Source: Dehalococcoidia bacterium
GTDB lineage: Bacteria > Chloroflexota > Dehalococcoidia > Lucifugimonadales > Lucifugimonadaceae
Reading direction: 5' to 3'
Assembly: GCA_009693115.1 (NCBI GenBank)
Contig: SHXW01000002.1
Coordinates: 1-64,000 of the forward strand
DNA: 64,000 bases
Positions 8,505 to 17,428 of the stretch are shown piece by piece. The position numbers and the translations under genes are program-made. The notes beneath the pieces are model-generated. The model saw only the letters and a list, made by a program, of their open reading frames with translations. It had not been told where the DNA came from and made no database searches. The first letter of the stretch is position 1. The number at the start of each line of letters is the position of its first letter.

Positions 8505-9839
8505 TTACATCACAGCGGTGGCGAGCAGATCAGCGTAAGTCTCGCGCCGACGGATCAGGCGGGCCTTGCCCTTGTTGACGAGGACGATGGCCGGGCGGGA
8601 GGCCATGTTGTAGTTAGAGGCCATGGGCACGCAGTAGGCTCCAGAGGCGGGCAGGGCAAGCAGGTCACCAGAGGCTATCGCAGGGACCTTGACGTCTCGC
8701 GCCAGCACGTCGCCAGACTCGCAGAACTTCCCGGCGATGGTCACTGTCTTGACGCCGCGTGCGGCGGGCTTCGTCACGTGCGTGACTGTGTACTTCGACC
8801 CGTATAGCGCGGGCCGGATGTTGTCCCCCATGCCGCCGTCCACGGAAACGTATGTGCGGACGCCGGGGATGTCCTTGATGCCGCCGACGGTGTACACGGC
8901 GACGCCTGCGCGGCCTACGATGGCCCGTCCCGGTTCTACTGTGAGGGAAGGTTCGGGCAGGCCGTGGGCGTCGCACCCGGCGCGTACGGCGGCGGCGATC
9001 TCGCGGGCGTATTCGGCGATGGCGGGTGGCATTTTCTCCCGGATGTACCCGATGGCCATGCCGCCTCCGGGGTTGAACTCCTTCAGTTGGAACCTGTACT
9101 TCCTGCGCATCTTCGCAGCGAAGTCCAGGACGTATGCCACGGCCTGCGTGTAGGGCTCCAGCTCGAAGAGGGGAGAGCCGAGGTGGAAGTGCAGGCCGAT
9201 GACGTTCAGGTGCTCCGAGGCCGCGGCCTGTTTCACGGCCTCCTCGGCCGCTCCAGTTTCGATTGAGAAGCCGAACTTGGAATCCAGGATGCCCGTCGTG
9301 GTCAGGAGGTGGGTGTGGGGGTCAATGCTGGGCGAGACGCGCAGCATCACGTCCTGGCGTAGTTTCTTTTCCCCGGCTATCGCGTTCAGGAGGCCAATTT
9401 CATGGAAGCTGTCGATCGTGATGCGGCCGATTCCATAGTCAAGCGCTTCACCCAGCTCCTGCCGCCCCTTGTTGTTTCCGTGGAAGTTCAGGTGGGCAGC
9501 GGGGAAGCCCGCGGCCTTCGCCACGGCGAGTTCGCCGCCGGTGACCACGTCCATGCCAAGGCCCTCCTCCTCGATGACCTTTGCCAGGGCAGGGTTTGCG
9601 AAGGCCTTCGAGGAGTAAGAGACGCGGGAGTCCGGGTACTCTTTCTTGAACGCGCCGGTGAACTCGCGGCACATGTGACGGATGGTCGCTTCGTCGTATA
9701 TGTAAACGGGCGTGCCGAACTTCCCGGCGAGGTCAGCGACGTCGCACCCGCCTATGGCGAGGCGGCCCTTCGCGTTGACCTCCGCTGTGATTGGGAAGAG
9801 GCCAGCCGCCGGGAGTTTGGTCTGTGTTCTGGCGGGCAT
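8505..9839 (-). CDS. lysA: Diaminopimelate decarboxylase
   Basis: This 444-residue fold-III PLP enzyme converts meso-diaminopimelate to lysine. The PLP lysine is K78 in SYSSKAF. The glycine loop reads FNPGGGM, the phosphate-binding Arg is in EPGRAIVG, and the catalytic Cys with its acidic neighbours is in CESGD. The ATG at 9839 (MPARTQ) is preferred over an upstream codon because it has AGGACGG upstream and because the extra 22 residues look non-coding. It is divergent from selD. No lysine riboswitch is recognisable in the 241-bp gap. Confidence 0.93.
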   Translation of the reverse strand: MPARTQTKLPAAGLFPITAEVNAKGRLAIGGCDVADLAGKFGTPVYIYDEATIRHMCREFTGAFKKEYPDSRVSYSSKAFANPALAKVIEEEGLGMDVVTGGELAVAKAAGFPAAHLNFHGNNKGRQELGEALDYGIGRITIDSFHEIGLLNAIAGEKKLRQDVMLRVSPSIDPHTHLLTTTGILDSKFGFSIETGAAEEAVKQAAASEHLNVIGLHFHLGSPLFELEPYTQAVAYVLDFAAKMRRKYRFQLKEFNPGGGMAIGYIREKMPPAIAEYAREIAAAVRAGCDAHGLPEPSLTVEPGRAIVGRAGVAVYTVGGIKDIPGVRTYVSVDGGMGDNIRPALYGSKYTVTHVTKPAARGVKTVTIAGKFCESGDVLARDVKVPAIASGDLLALPASGAYCVPMASNYNMASRPAIVLVNKGKARLIRRRETYADLLATAVM

Positions 9840-10080
9840 TTGTCCGTCCTGAAGAGGAGCATGGCTGCGGGGTGGCTTGTCCCGGGCGCAACAGGGTCCG
9901 GTCATGGGGGCGCACGCGCTGGGACCACCGAATGGTAGGTTTGCGCCGAGAGGATAGTCAAACGAGGGTCAGAAAACAGCGACCCCGAAGCACGTGGCCT
10001 CTCCGGGCGAGGGACAAAATCTGTGTAACCTGTGGAACCGGAAGGCTCCGGCTCTCATTGAATTCATGGAAAGGAGAAAC

Positions 10081-11133
10081 ATGGCAGACAGCGTGCGCCT
10101 GACCGGCCTGGCCGCCTGCGCCGGTTGAGCGGGTAAGTTCAGCCAAAAAGAACTGTCGCAGGTCCTGCGGCAGCTGCCACCGCCCTTCAGGGACCCCAAC
10201 GTCCTTGTGGGCGCCGAAACCGGAGATGACGCTGCTGTCTACCGGCTGGGGGAGGCTGTCGCCCTCGTGCTGACGGTGGACTTCTTTCCGCCGATCGTTG
10301 ATGACCCTTACGCATACGGCCAGATTTCCGCCGCCAACTCCATCTCGGACGTTTACGCAATGGGCGGGCGGCCCATCGCCGCGCTGGCCATAACAGCCTT
10401 CCCGCGTGACCTGCCGCCGGAGGTGCTCGCGAAGGTGTTGGCGGGAGGGGCGGACAAGGCGGCCGAGGCGGGGATAGCCATCATCGGCGGGCACACGGTG
10501 AACGATGCTGAACCGAAGTACGGTCTCGCCGTGATAGGGACGGTCAGGCCGGGAAGCCAGATAACGAATGCAGGCGCAAGGCCCGGAGACTTGCTCATTC
10601 TGACGAAGGCCATTGGCACCGGGGTCATTACAACGGCGGCGAAGAACAGCCCGAGGGAGCCAGGGCCTGCGGCTTTGAAGGGCGCCATAGAGTCCATGTC
10701 GCTGCTGAACCGGGGCGCCGCCGAGGCGATGGTGGCGGTGGGCGTGAACGCGGCGACGGATGTGACGGGCTTCGGTCTGACGGGCCACCTGCACGGGATG
10801 ATGCTGGGAAGCAAGACTGCGGCGCGTATTTTCACGGGCAGGGTGCCGCTGCTGGCCGGGGCAAGGGAGTTGGCCCTGGCGGGGTTCGTCGCAGGCGGGA
10901 CGGTGCGCAACATGGAAGCGGTGGCGCACGCGGTGACGTATCACCCCGGTGTGCAGGACATTGACCGGACGCTGCTTTCGGACGCCCAGACCTCCGGCGG
11001 GTTGCTCATTTCCGTGCCGGCTGCGAAGGCAGGGGCGCTGGCGGCCGAACTCAATAAGCGCGGGGCGCCCCATGCCGCGGTGGTGGGTGAAGTCATCGGA
11101 GGCGAGGCGGGCCGGATCTTTATCGAGCCGTGA
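10081..11133 (+). CDS. selD: Selenide, water dikinase (selenocysteine-containing SelD)
   Basis: SelD makes selenophosphate from selenide and ATP. The frame from the ATG at 10081, preceded by the strong ribosome site GGAAAGGAG, runs through an in-frame TGA at 10126-10128 into the SelD body. Read as selenocysteine (U16), the motif AGUAGK has the U-x-x-K spacing of the active-site Cys/Sec and catalytic Lys (K19). Metal and ATP residues follow in GAETGDDAAVY and in the GGHTVND and TDVTGFGLTGH blocks. The total is 350 residues, normal for the family. A bacterial SECIS hairpin lies just after the UGA. An automatic caller would start it wrongly at 10207. Confidence 0.95.
10126..10128 (+). other. Selenocysteine UGA codon of selD
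   Basis: The TGA is in frame with both the ATG at 10081 and the long downstream SelD frame, and falls exactly on the active-site Cys/Sec position of the family. The nearby hairpin supports recoding. Confidence 0.93.
10153..10173 (+). promoter_or_regulatory. Bacterial SECIS element in selD mRNA
   Basis: A nine-pair stem (CTGTCGCAG with CTGCGGCAG, one G-U pair) closes on GTC, giving an apical GCAGGUCCUGC very close to the GCAGGUCUGC tip of the E. coli fdhF SECIS. The loop starts 33 bases after the UGA, within the spacing I recall for bacterial SECIS elements. SelB should bind here and deliver Sec-tRNA. Confidence 0.88.
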
Positions 11134-11148
11134 GGGTCCGAGAATAGA

Positions 11149-12090
11149 TCAGCCGGCTCCGGTCTGTTTCCACAGGCGCGCCAGTTTTCTGGCAGGTACG
11201 CCAGCGAGTCCCGGACTGCCGGGATTCGCCAGCCTCTCCGCCCGTTTCACCCGGTCTCTGAAGCGCAGCGCCACGGCCCTGAGGGCAGTCTCCGGGTCAA
11301 CGCCCTCGCTGTGAAGTCGCTGCACGACCGCCCACAGATAGGCCCCGGCACGGGCCTCCTTCTGTTCGGCTGACTCGTCTTTGAGCGACGCGAAATCCGG
11401 CTCGCCGTCCCATGTCAACCCGGCCTTCGAGGCCCTGCGCTGGAGTGTCGCAGCAAAGGCGAGGGCGGGCATCCCCGAGGGGATGCTGTCCACGACTGAG
11501 TCCCGGCCGCCCTCTTTTTTCTTGATGGTCTCCCATTGGCCGGCGACCTCTCCGGCAGTGTCCAACTTCATGTCCCCAAAGACGTGCGGGTGGCGCCGGA
11601 CGAGTTTGGCGATGAGTGCGGAGAAGAGGGTCTGGGTGGTGAATTCGCCGTTGCGGCGGGCAATGTCGGTGTGGAAGGCGATGTGGGTCAGGAGGTCGCC
11701 CAGTTCCTCGGCGAGTTTCGCAGGGTCGCCGGACTCTATGGCTTCCAGGGTCTCGTAGGTTTCTTCAAGCAGGTGCTGGCGCAGGGAGGCGTGTGTCTGC
11801 TCCCGGTCCCATGGGCAGCCGCCGGGGCCGCACAGGCGGGTGACCACGGCCATGAGTGCGTCGAAGGTGTCACCGGAGGGAGTGGTGGCCTGGGGCCGTG
11901 CGGGTTTTTTGGGATTTGCTGGGAGGGTCCGAGCCTTGTCGTCACCATCCGCAAGCGGGTACCCGCCCTTTCCCACCGGGAGAGGGGAGGATGGATTGCC
12001 TCCGTCGCTCCTGGCCTTCTGCCGGGAAGCAGGGAGGGAGGATGTGTTTCGCCGGTGGGCCGCCGGTTTCGGGTTGCTGCGAGCCGTCAT
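11149..12090 (-). CDS. mazG: Nucleoside triphosphate pyrophosphohydrolase MazG
   Basis: The catalytic part is typical MazG: CGPGGCPWDREQTH near residue 92, then the EExxE metal helix LLEETYETLEAIE and AEELGDLL, and a second MazG half with KLVRRHPHVFGD and WETIKKKE. It hydrolyses NTPs and dNTPs to NMPs for nucleotide sanitation. The annotated ATG follows the TAA of the TPR gene with no gap, suggesting an operon. The first 75 residues are unlike MazG and include a dispersed repeat (11958-11987) also found inside polA. The real start could be further in. Confidence 0.9.
   Translation of the reverse strand: MTARSNPKPAAHRRNTSSLPASRQKARSDGGNPSSPLPVGKGGYPLADGDDKARTLPANPKKPARPQATTPSGDTFDALMAVVTRLCGPGGCPWDREQTHASLRQHLLEETYETLEAIESGDPAKLAEELGDLLTHIAFHTDIARRNGEFTTQTLFSALIAKLVRRHPHVFGDMKLDTAGEVAGQWETIKKKEGGRDSVVDSIPSGMPALAFAATLQRRASKAGLTWDGEPDFASLKDESAEQKEARAGAYLWAVVQRLHSEGVDPETALRAVALRFRDRVKRAERLANPGSPGLAGVPARKLARLWKQTGAG
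11958..11987. repeat. Family A repeat, in frame in mazG
   Basis: GGTACCCGCCCTTTCCC followed by GGGAGAGGGG. The left arm matches the polA copy at 41612 in 16 of 17 bases. It encodes part of the extra N-terminal segment of MazG without breaking the frame. Confidence 0.7.
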
Positions 12091-12510
12091 TTACGCCTTC
12101 TTTGGTTTCCGGCGGGTTTTCACGTAGTCGATGACCGTTTCCAGACCGGCGCGGTTGCCGCCGCGCCGTTCCGCCTCGTCAATGTCTGCCTGGCTCTTGC
12201 CATCTTCTCCCAGGGCGGCGTGTGCGACGGCGCGGTTGCCCCATGCGTCTGGCATGTCCGGCCTGAGGCGTACGGCGTTGGAAAGATTGATAAGGGCCTG
12301 CTCGAAGAGGCCCATCGAAAGATAAGAGGTGCCCAGGTTGAACTGAACCTCGGCGTCTTCCGGGTCGAGCCACGCCGCCTCCTCGAACTCCTTCGCCGCT
12401 TGGTCCAGGTGCCCGAGTTGCGCGGCGCGGAGTCCGCTCGCGAAGTGGGTCTGAGCGGCCTCTGCGGCGGACCCGGCCCCGTCTGACGATTTTGGGACTG
12501 ACTCTGTCAT
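12091..12510 (-). CDS. TPR-repeat protein
   Basis: A 139-residue protein made largely of tetratricopeptide units. Helix pairs with the A, G, Y/F and P positions can be seen in LDQAAKEFEEAAWLDPEDAEVQFN-type blocks, followed by LGTSYLSMGLFEQALINLS and RPDMPDAWGNRAVAHAALG. Two full repeats and flanking partial ones fit. There is no signal peptide, so it should be a cytoplasmic scaffold. Its stop touches the start of mazG, so the two are likely cotranscribed. The partner is unknown. Confidence 0.85.
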   Translation of the reverse strand: MTESVPKSSDGAGSAAEAAQTHFASGLRAAQLGHLDQAAKEFEEAAWLDPEDAEVQFNLGTSYLSMGLFEQALINLSNAVRLRPDMPDAWGNRAVAHAALGEDGKSQADIDEAERRGGNRAGLETVIDYVKTRRKPKKA

Positions 12511-12790
12511 GCCCGGAAAAGCCTGATGCGGTGAGGGAAATGGAGGGTCAATGGAACGTAAGGATACTTAAGTCCCACCCAATGAATAATCGTAAGAGAT
12601 CCTTTTGCCTGAGAAGCAGCACTGCATTCTCCCGTGCATGCGCCCCGGCGGTTGAAAGGGCCAGGCTCCCCGGCTGTTATACTCGGCCGCACTTCAATTT
12701 GAGATCAACAAGAGGCGACGAGCTAGTGGCGCACTCTTGTCTGCAAGGATGACCCCTCCAGCGCGAGGGTGCCATCAGGTGGAGAAAACA

Positions 12791-14026
12791 ATGCCCATAG
12801 ACGTGCTGCTGCCCCAGTGGGGCATGGGTATGAACGACGGCATGGTGGTGAAGTGGCTGAAGAAAGAGGGGGACGCCGTCAAGAAGGGCGACCCTCTCGT
12901 CGAGATCGAGTCGTCCAAGGTGAACGCCGCAGTCGAATCACCGTCGGACGGAACGCTCGGGCGCATCCTCGTCCATGAGGGCGTCGTCGTCCTCGTCGGC
13001 GTAAAAATCGCCCTGCTGCTCGCCGCCGGCGAAAGTGCGTCCGTGCTGCCGCCTCCCGTTCAGAAGGCGACGGCCGGTGCATCGCACGCTGCCGCCGCAG
13101 GCAGCGGCCCCTCACCGTCTCAGGGCGCAGGCGCACCGGTGGCATCCGCTGGCAGCGCGAAGCAGGTCACGCCGATCGCTCGCAGGATCGCAAAAGAGAT
13201 GGGCGTCGATGTCGAGCGCGTCGCCGGCACAGGTCCCGGGGGACGCGTGACGGAAGACGACGTGCGCAAAGCCGCGTCCGGCGCGCCCGCGGCGGCTGCC
13301 TCCGCCCCGGCCCGCCCTGTCCCGCCGTCCAACATCCCGCTCAAGGAAACGATCCCCATGACCGGCATGAGGGCGACCATCGCCCGTCGCATGACCGAAA
13401 GCGCGCAGGCGCCCATGGTCACGCTGAACTCGCACGCAGACGTGACTGCGACGACTGAACTCATGGCGAAACTCGTTGCCGACTGGCGGCAGCACCGGCT
13501 CAGGCCGCAGTACCAGGACCTCGTGCTCGCGGCAGTCGCCCGGGCATTGAAGGACCACCCGCGCGCCAACGCGCACCTCGCCGGAAACGAAATCAGGGTC
13601 TTCTCCCAGATCAACCTCGGCGTCGCGGTCGCTGTGCCGGACGGCCTCATCGTCCCGGTCATTAAGAACGCCGGGTCCAAGACTCTGCTCCAGATCGCAC
13701 AGACCGTGCGAGAACTGGCGCAAAAATCGAAGTCCAACCAGCTGACGATGGACGACATGACGGGCGCGACGTTCACCGTGACGAACCTGGGCGCGTACGA
13801 CGTCGAATCCTTCAACCCGCTCCTGAACCCGCCCGAGATCGGCATCCTGGGCGTGGGCCGCGTCGAGGAGCGTGTTGCGGTCGTTGGCGGGCAGGTGCAG
13901 GTGCGCTCGATAGGCCACCTGAGCCTCACGTTCGACCACCGGGCCTGGGACGGCGCGCCCGCAGGAGCGTTCCTGAAGGGCATCGCCGGATATCTCAAGG
14001 ACCCGGCGTGGATGGCGGCGGGATAA
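12791..14026 (+). CDS. 2-oxoacid/acetoin dehydrogenase E2 (dihydrolipoamide acyltransferase)
   Basis: A 411-residue E2 with the usual domain order: a lipoyl domain at residues 1-80 with the lipoylated Lys43 in IESSKVNA, an Ala-Pro linker, a peripheral subunit-binding domain near 125-160 (TPIARRIAKEMGVD, GTGPGGRVTEDDV), a second linker, and the catalytic domain ending in FDHRAWDG with the active His and Asp. The start ATG at 12791 has GGTGGAG upstream. The acoX gene 1.2 kb downstream and the E1 genes at 22-24 kb suggest an acetoin dehydrogenase or a related complex. The substrate is not provable from sequence. Confidence 0.9.
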   Translation: MPIDVLLPQWGMGMNDGMVVKWLKKEGDAVKKGDPLVEIESSKVNAAVESPSDGTLGRILVHEGVVVLVGVKIALLLAAGESASVLPPPVQKATAGASHAAAAGSGPSPSQGAGAPVASAGSAKQVTPIARRIAKEMGVDVERVAGTGPGGRVTEDDVRKAASGAPAAAASAPARPVPPSNIPLKETIPMTGMRATIARRMTESAQAPMVTLNSHADVTATTELMAKLVADWRQHRLRPQYQDLVLAAVARALKDHPRANAHLAGNEIRVFSQINLGVAVAVPDGLIVPVIKNAGSKTLLQIAQTVRELAQKSKSNQLTMDDMTGATFTVTNLGAYDVESFNPLLNPPEIGILGVGRVEERVAVVGGQVQVRSIGHLSLTFDHRAWDGAPAGAFLKGIAGYLKDPAWMAAG

Positions 14027-14055
14027 GGGCGGGCCGGACAGGACCAGAGCTAAAC

Positions 14056-15195
14056 ATGCCAACGGGCGAACTCGATCTCTTGGTCACCGCCTCCCGGATT
14101 GTGTGTCCGTCCACCGGCATTGACGGTCCTGGCGCAATCGGTGTCAGGAACGGTGTCATCTCGTTCGTCAAGACCGGCGCGCCGCCGGTCAGTATGCCGC
14201 GGGCGCGAAAAGTGCTGAACTTCAGCGATGGCGTTCTGCTGCCAGGTCTGGTGGACTTACACGCCCACCCGGCGCGTGAAGAGTCCAGGTTCGGGGTTGA
14301 TCCGGACATCCATCTGCTGCCCAGAGGTTCAACCACGGTCCTGTCGCAAGGTGATGCCGGCGCGCGCAATTTCGACGACTACAGGCGGCACACAATTGAA
14401 AAGTCCCGTACCAGGGTGAAGCTGGCCATCAACTTCTGCGCGAACGGCGAGTCCAATCCGGCCGGACGTTTTTTCAGTCTGGACGAAGCGAGCGTCGAGG
14501 AGTGCGTGGCTGCGATTGAACGAGGAGGCAGTCACGTATGGGGCATCTCCGTCAACATCGCCTTCATCCGCGGCAAATACGTGCGCCCGCTTGACGTGCT
14601 GCAAAGGGGAATAAGCGCAGCCGGGCAGACGGCCCGGCCCGTCATGTTCGGAGCGACCAAAACTTCAGACATCCCCTTGCGCGACCAGTTGAAACGGCTC
14701 CGGACCGGAGATGTGATGACCTACTGTTTCCACTCCGGCGAGGGGAGCATTTTGCAAGGTGGCCGGGTACTCGACTGCGTTTGGGATGCCCGTGAGCGCG
14801 GCGTCTTGTTCGATGTCGGTGACGGCACGGCCGCTTTCGGCTTCGACGTGGCGGAAGCAGCGATCGCAGATGGGTTCCTGCCCGACACGATCTCCACCGA
14901 TTTCTACCGTTACCATGTCACGACCGGCGAGCCGCATGACCTCCCACGGGTTGTCTCAAAGCTGATAGCCGCCGGCATGACGGCACAGCAGTGTTGGCCC
15001 CGGATCACGTCGGCGCCTGCACGAATCCTGGGCCTCGGTGATCAGATCGGATCGTTCAAGCCGGGCGCTCAGGCCGACATGGCGCTGTTGAAAATGGGGA
15101 CAGACCCCGAATTGTTGACCGACGGCCGCGGCGATGTCAGAAGGGGCCTACTGTGGGAACCGGTCGCCACTGTCAGAGCCGGTGTTCAGGTGTAG
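14056..15195 (+). CDS. Amidohydrolase/deacetylase-family metallohydrolase
   Basis: A 379-residue amidohydrolase-superfamily enzyme. Metal-binding HxH is in GLVDLHAHPA, and the DAGARN loop, the VGDG strand and the late Asp in DTISTDFY follow in the order of the EF_0837/AHA_3915 deacetylase-like group. The C-terminal beta-sandwich ends with the usual GSFKPGAQADMALL. The ATG at 14056 lies 29 bases after the E2 stop, so the two are probably cotranscribed. The substrate is unknown; members of this group act on N-acyl or cyclic amide compounds. Confidence 0.8.
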   Translation: MPTGELDLLVTASRIVCPSTGIDGPGAIGVRNGVISFVKTGAPPVSMPRARKVLNFSDGVLLPGLVDLHAHPAREESRFGVDPDIHLLPRGSTTVLSQGDAGARNFDDYRRHTIEKSRTRVKLAINFCANGESNPAGRFFSLDEASVEECVAAIERGGSHVWGISVNIAFIRGKYVRPLDVLQRGISAAGQTARPVMFGATKTSDIPLRDQLKRLRTGDVMTYCFHSGEGSILQGGRVLDCVWDARERGVLFDVGDGTAAFGFDVAEAAIADGFLPDTISTDFYRYHVTTGEPHDLPRVVSKLIAAGMTAQQCWPRITSAPARILGLGDQIGSFKPGAQADMALLKMGTDPELLTDGRGDVRRGLLWEPVATVRAGVQV

Positions 15196-15256
15196 GCGGT
15201 GAACATGGATTGCAGGGCGAACGCACCCGGCCCGCGCGGCCTCCGCGTGAGCCTGT

Positions 15257-15262
15257 TAGGCT
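15257..15262 (+). promoter_or_regulatory. Possible -10 box TAGGCT of acoX, leaderless-type
   Basis: TAGGCT ends six bases before the GTG start. It fits TANNNT with the same spacing as the dgt and polA boxes, but it is weaker and no clear -35 is seen. Confidence 0.3.
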
Positions 15263-15268
15263 GAGAGC

Positions 15269-16276
15269 GTGATCACAGTAGGCATCATCGCCAACCCGGC
15301 GGCGGGCAAAGACATACGCAGGCTCGTCGCGCACGGGCGGGTCGTCTCCAACCAGGAAAAAGCGAACACCCTGCGCCGCGTCTTCGCAGGGCTCGTCGCG
15401 TCGGGGGTCGAACGCATCCTCGTCATGCCGGACATGAGCGGCCTTGCGCGCCCTGCGGCAGAAGACAATAAGGGCAGGATTAAAGTCGAATATCTGGATA
15501 TGGCGCCCGCCGAGTCTCAGCACGACTCGACCCGCGCCGCCCGCGCCATGGCGGATCAGGGCGTGAAGTGCATCATCACCCTGGGTGGAGATGGAACGAA
15601 CCGCGTCGTGGCGAAGGGTTGCCGTGAGTCGCCCATCGTCCCCATCTCGACAGGCACCAACAATGTCTTTCCGCAGATGGTCGAGGGCACACTGGCCGGG
15701 CTTGCCGCGGGCGCAGTCGCCACGGGAGCCGCGCCGCTCGACAAGGTGAGCCGGCGTTCAAAAACCATAGAGATTTTTGTGGACGGCAAGGCCACGGACA
15801 TCGCGCTCGTTGACGCTGCGGTGACGTACCAGGCCTTCGTAGGGGCACGCGCCGTCTGGCAGGCCGAGAACCTTGCCGAACTCTTTCTGACAAGGGCGGA
15901 GCCGGCGTCTATTGGCCTCTCCTCGGTCGGCTCGCGCCTGCGGCCTGTCGAGATAGACGAGCCGCACGGGCTCTACATCAGGTTGTCGGGCGAACCGGGC
16001 CACAACGCCACGACCGTGCGTGCGCCTGTCGCTCCGGGGGTGATAAGTGATATTGAGATCAAGGAGTGGTCTCTGCTGAAGCCCGGAGACCGCTACGAGG
16101 TGACTGTCTGCCCCGGCACCGTGGCGCTGGACGGCGAACGCGAGGTGGAGTTGTTGCCCCGCCACAAGGCCGAGATCGCTCTGAGCATGAACGGGCCGCG
16201 CGTTGTGGATGTGGCGCTGACGCACGCGTTGCTGGCTGCGACGTCGGCGGCCGCGGTGGCAGCCAGGGGCCGGTAA
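15269..16276 (+). CDS. acoX: AcoX-like ATP-NAD kinase-family protein
   Basis: A 335-residue protein with the NAD-kinase/diacylglycerol-kinase fold of the AcoX group. The nucleotide motif GGDGTNR is at residues 106-112 and STGTNNVFP follows, as in AcoX and related predicted kinases. AcoX is encoded in acetoin dehydrogenase operons, which agrees with the E2 gene upstream. Its reaction is not established. The start is the GTG at 15269; TAGGCT sits six bases before it, suggesting a leaderless transcript rather than a ribosome site. Confidence 0.82.
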   Translation: MITVGIIANPAAGKDIRRLVAHGRVVSNQEKANTLRRVFAGLVASGVERILVMPDMSGLARPAAEDNKGRIKVEYLDMAPAESQHDSTRAARAMADQGVKCIITLGGDGTNRVVAKGCRESPIVPISTGTNNVFPQMVEGTLAGLAAGAVATGAAPLDKVSRRSKTIEIFVDGKATDIALVDAAVTYQAFVGARAVWQAENLAELFLTRAEPASIGLSSVGSRLRPVEIDEPHGLYIRLSGEPGHNATTVRAPVAPGVISDIEIKEWSLLKPGDRYEVTVCPGTVALDGEREVELLPRHKAEIALSMNGPRVVDVALTHALLAATSAAAVAARGR

Positions 16277-16398
16277 CAACACGGAGTTGGTGAGCGGGTG
16301 ATAACATCCGCGCCACAACCGCCAATCATCCATTGTGGCTCTTGCGGCCGTCCGGAACGAATTCTTCCCGGCCCCCTGCCGGGGATGGAGAGCGACGC

Positions 16399-17379
16399 AT
16401 GTCCAGGCTCACGCCGGAACAGAAGGAACACTTCAAGGAGTTCGGGTACGTCCCGGTCAGGAAGGTCTTTGACCCGAAAGAGGTCATTGACCCGGTCATA
16501 GAGGAGTACCACGAAGTTCTGGACAGGCTGGCGAAGGAACTTTTTGCAAAGGGTAAGATTCACTCGACCTACGACAACCTGCCCTTCGGTGAACGGATCA
16601 CCGTGATTTACGCCGAGAGCAAGGAAGTCCACAACTCGTACTTTGACTTCTCACTCCCCCTGACCGGCTGCAAGCCGGACTCGCCCTTCTGGGCCGGGCC
16701 GTCAGTGTTCCGGGCGCTGACCAGCCAGGACCTGCTCGACACTGTTGAAGGGTTCATTGGGGCAGAGATCTACTCGAACCCGGTGCAGCATGTGCGCATC
16801 AAGCCGCCCGAGAGCCGCTCCCCGCGCGACGACAAGGGGAACGTCATGTTCGGTGTGACGCCCTGGCATCAGGACAACGGTGTTGTTACAGCCGACGCCG
16901 ACAAGACCGAGATGCTAACGGTGTGGTTCCCGCTCATGTCCGCCAACGTTCAGAACGGGTGCCTGAAGGTGGTGCCGAAGTCGCACCGCAACGATCTGCT
17001 GACGCACTGCCCCGGCTACAAGGGTGCGGCGGGGTTGCAGATCCCGGAAGCCCTGTTCAATCCTGAGGACGCGGTGGCTGTCCCGCTGGAAGCCGGCGAC
17101 GCGCTGTTCATGCACAAGAAGACGATCCATTCGTCTCTGCCGAATATGTCGGACCGCATCCGTTGGAGCTTTGACCTGCGGTTTAACCCGACGGGCCAGG
17201 CGACGGGCCGCGGCGTGTTCCCGGGCTTCATCGCCCGCAGCAAGGCTGACCCTGTGGCGGAGTTGCACAACCCGAACGAGTGGAACCGCATGTGGCACGA
17301 GACTCGGGCGTCCCTCGCCACCACTGGCGACCCCGGCTTCTTCAACCGCTGGAATTCCGACGCGCCCATCTGCGCGTAA
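16399..17379 (+). CDS. Phytanoyl-CoA dioxygenase-family protein
   Basis: A 326-residue Fe(II)/2-oxoglutarate oxygenase of the PhyH family. The iron triad is His157-x-Asp159 in TPWHQDNG and His244 in KTIHSSLPN; the 2-oxoglutarate Arg is in RIRWSFDLRF just after it. The core strand CLKVVPKSHR lies between, as in the family. The ATG at 16399 has GGAG upstream. Bacterial PhyH proteins hydroxylate very varied small molecules, so the substrate is open. It follows acoX on the same strand after about 120 bp. Confidence 0.88.
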   Translation: MSRLTPEQKEHFKEFGYVPVRKVFDPKEVIDPVIEEYHEVLDRLAKELFAKGKIHSTYDNLPFGERITVIYAESKEVHNSYFDFSLPLTGCKPDSPFWAGPSVFRALTSQDLLDTVEGFIGAEIYSNPVQHVRIKPPESRSPRDDKGNVMFGVTPWHQDNGVVTADADKTEMLTVWFPLMSANVQNGCLKVVPKSHRNDLLTHCPGYKGAAGLQIPEALFNPEDAVAVPLEAGDALFMHKKTIHSSLPNMSDRIRWSFDLRFNPTGQATGRGVFPGFIARSKADPVAELHNPNEWNRMWHETRASLATTGDPGFFNRWNSDAPICA

Positions 17380-17428
17380 GTCACGGCTTGTATATCAGTC
17401 ATGCGTTGGTTCGCGCTTGGAGCGCGTG

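Noticed and set aside
9958-11073. Long minus-strand open frame opposite selD
   Set aside because: Arg/His-rich antisense product with no domain pattern; selD on the other strand is certain.
10207-11133. selD starting at GTG 10207
   Set aside because: This would drop the active-site loop. The upstream ATG, ribosome site, in-frame UGA and SECIS show the gene starts at 10081.
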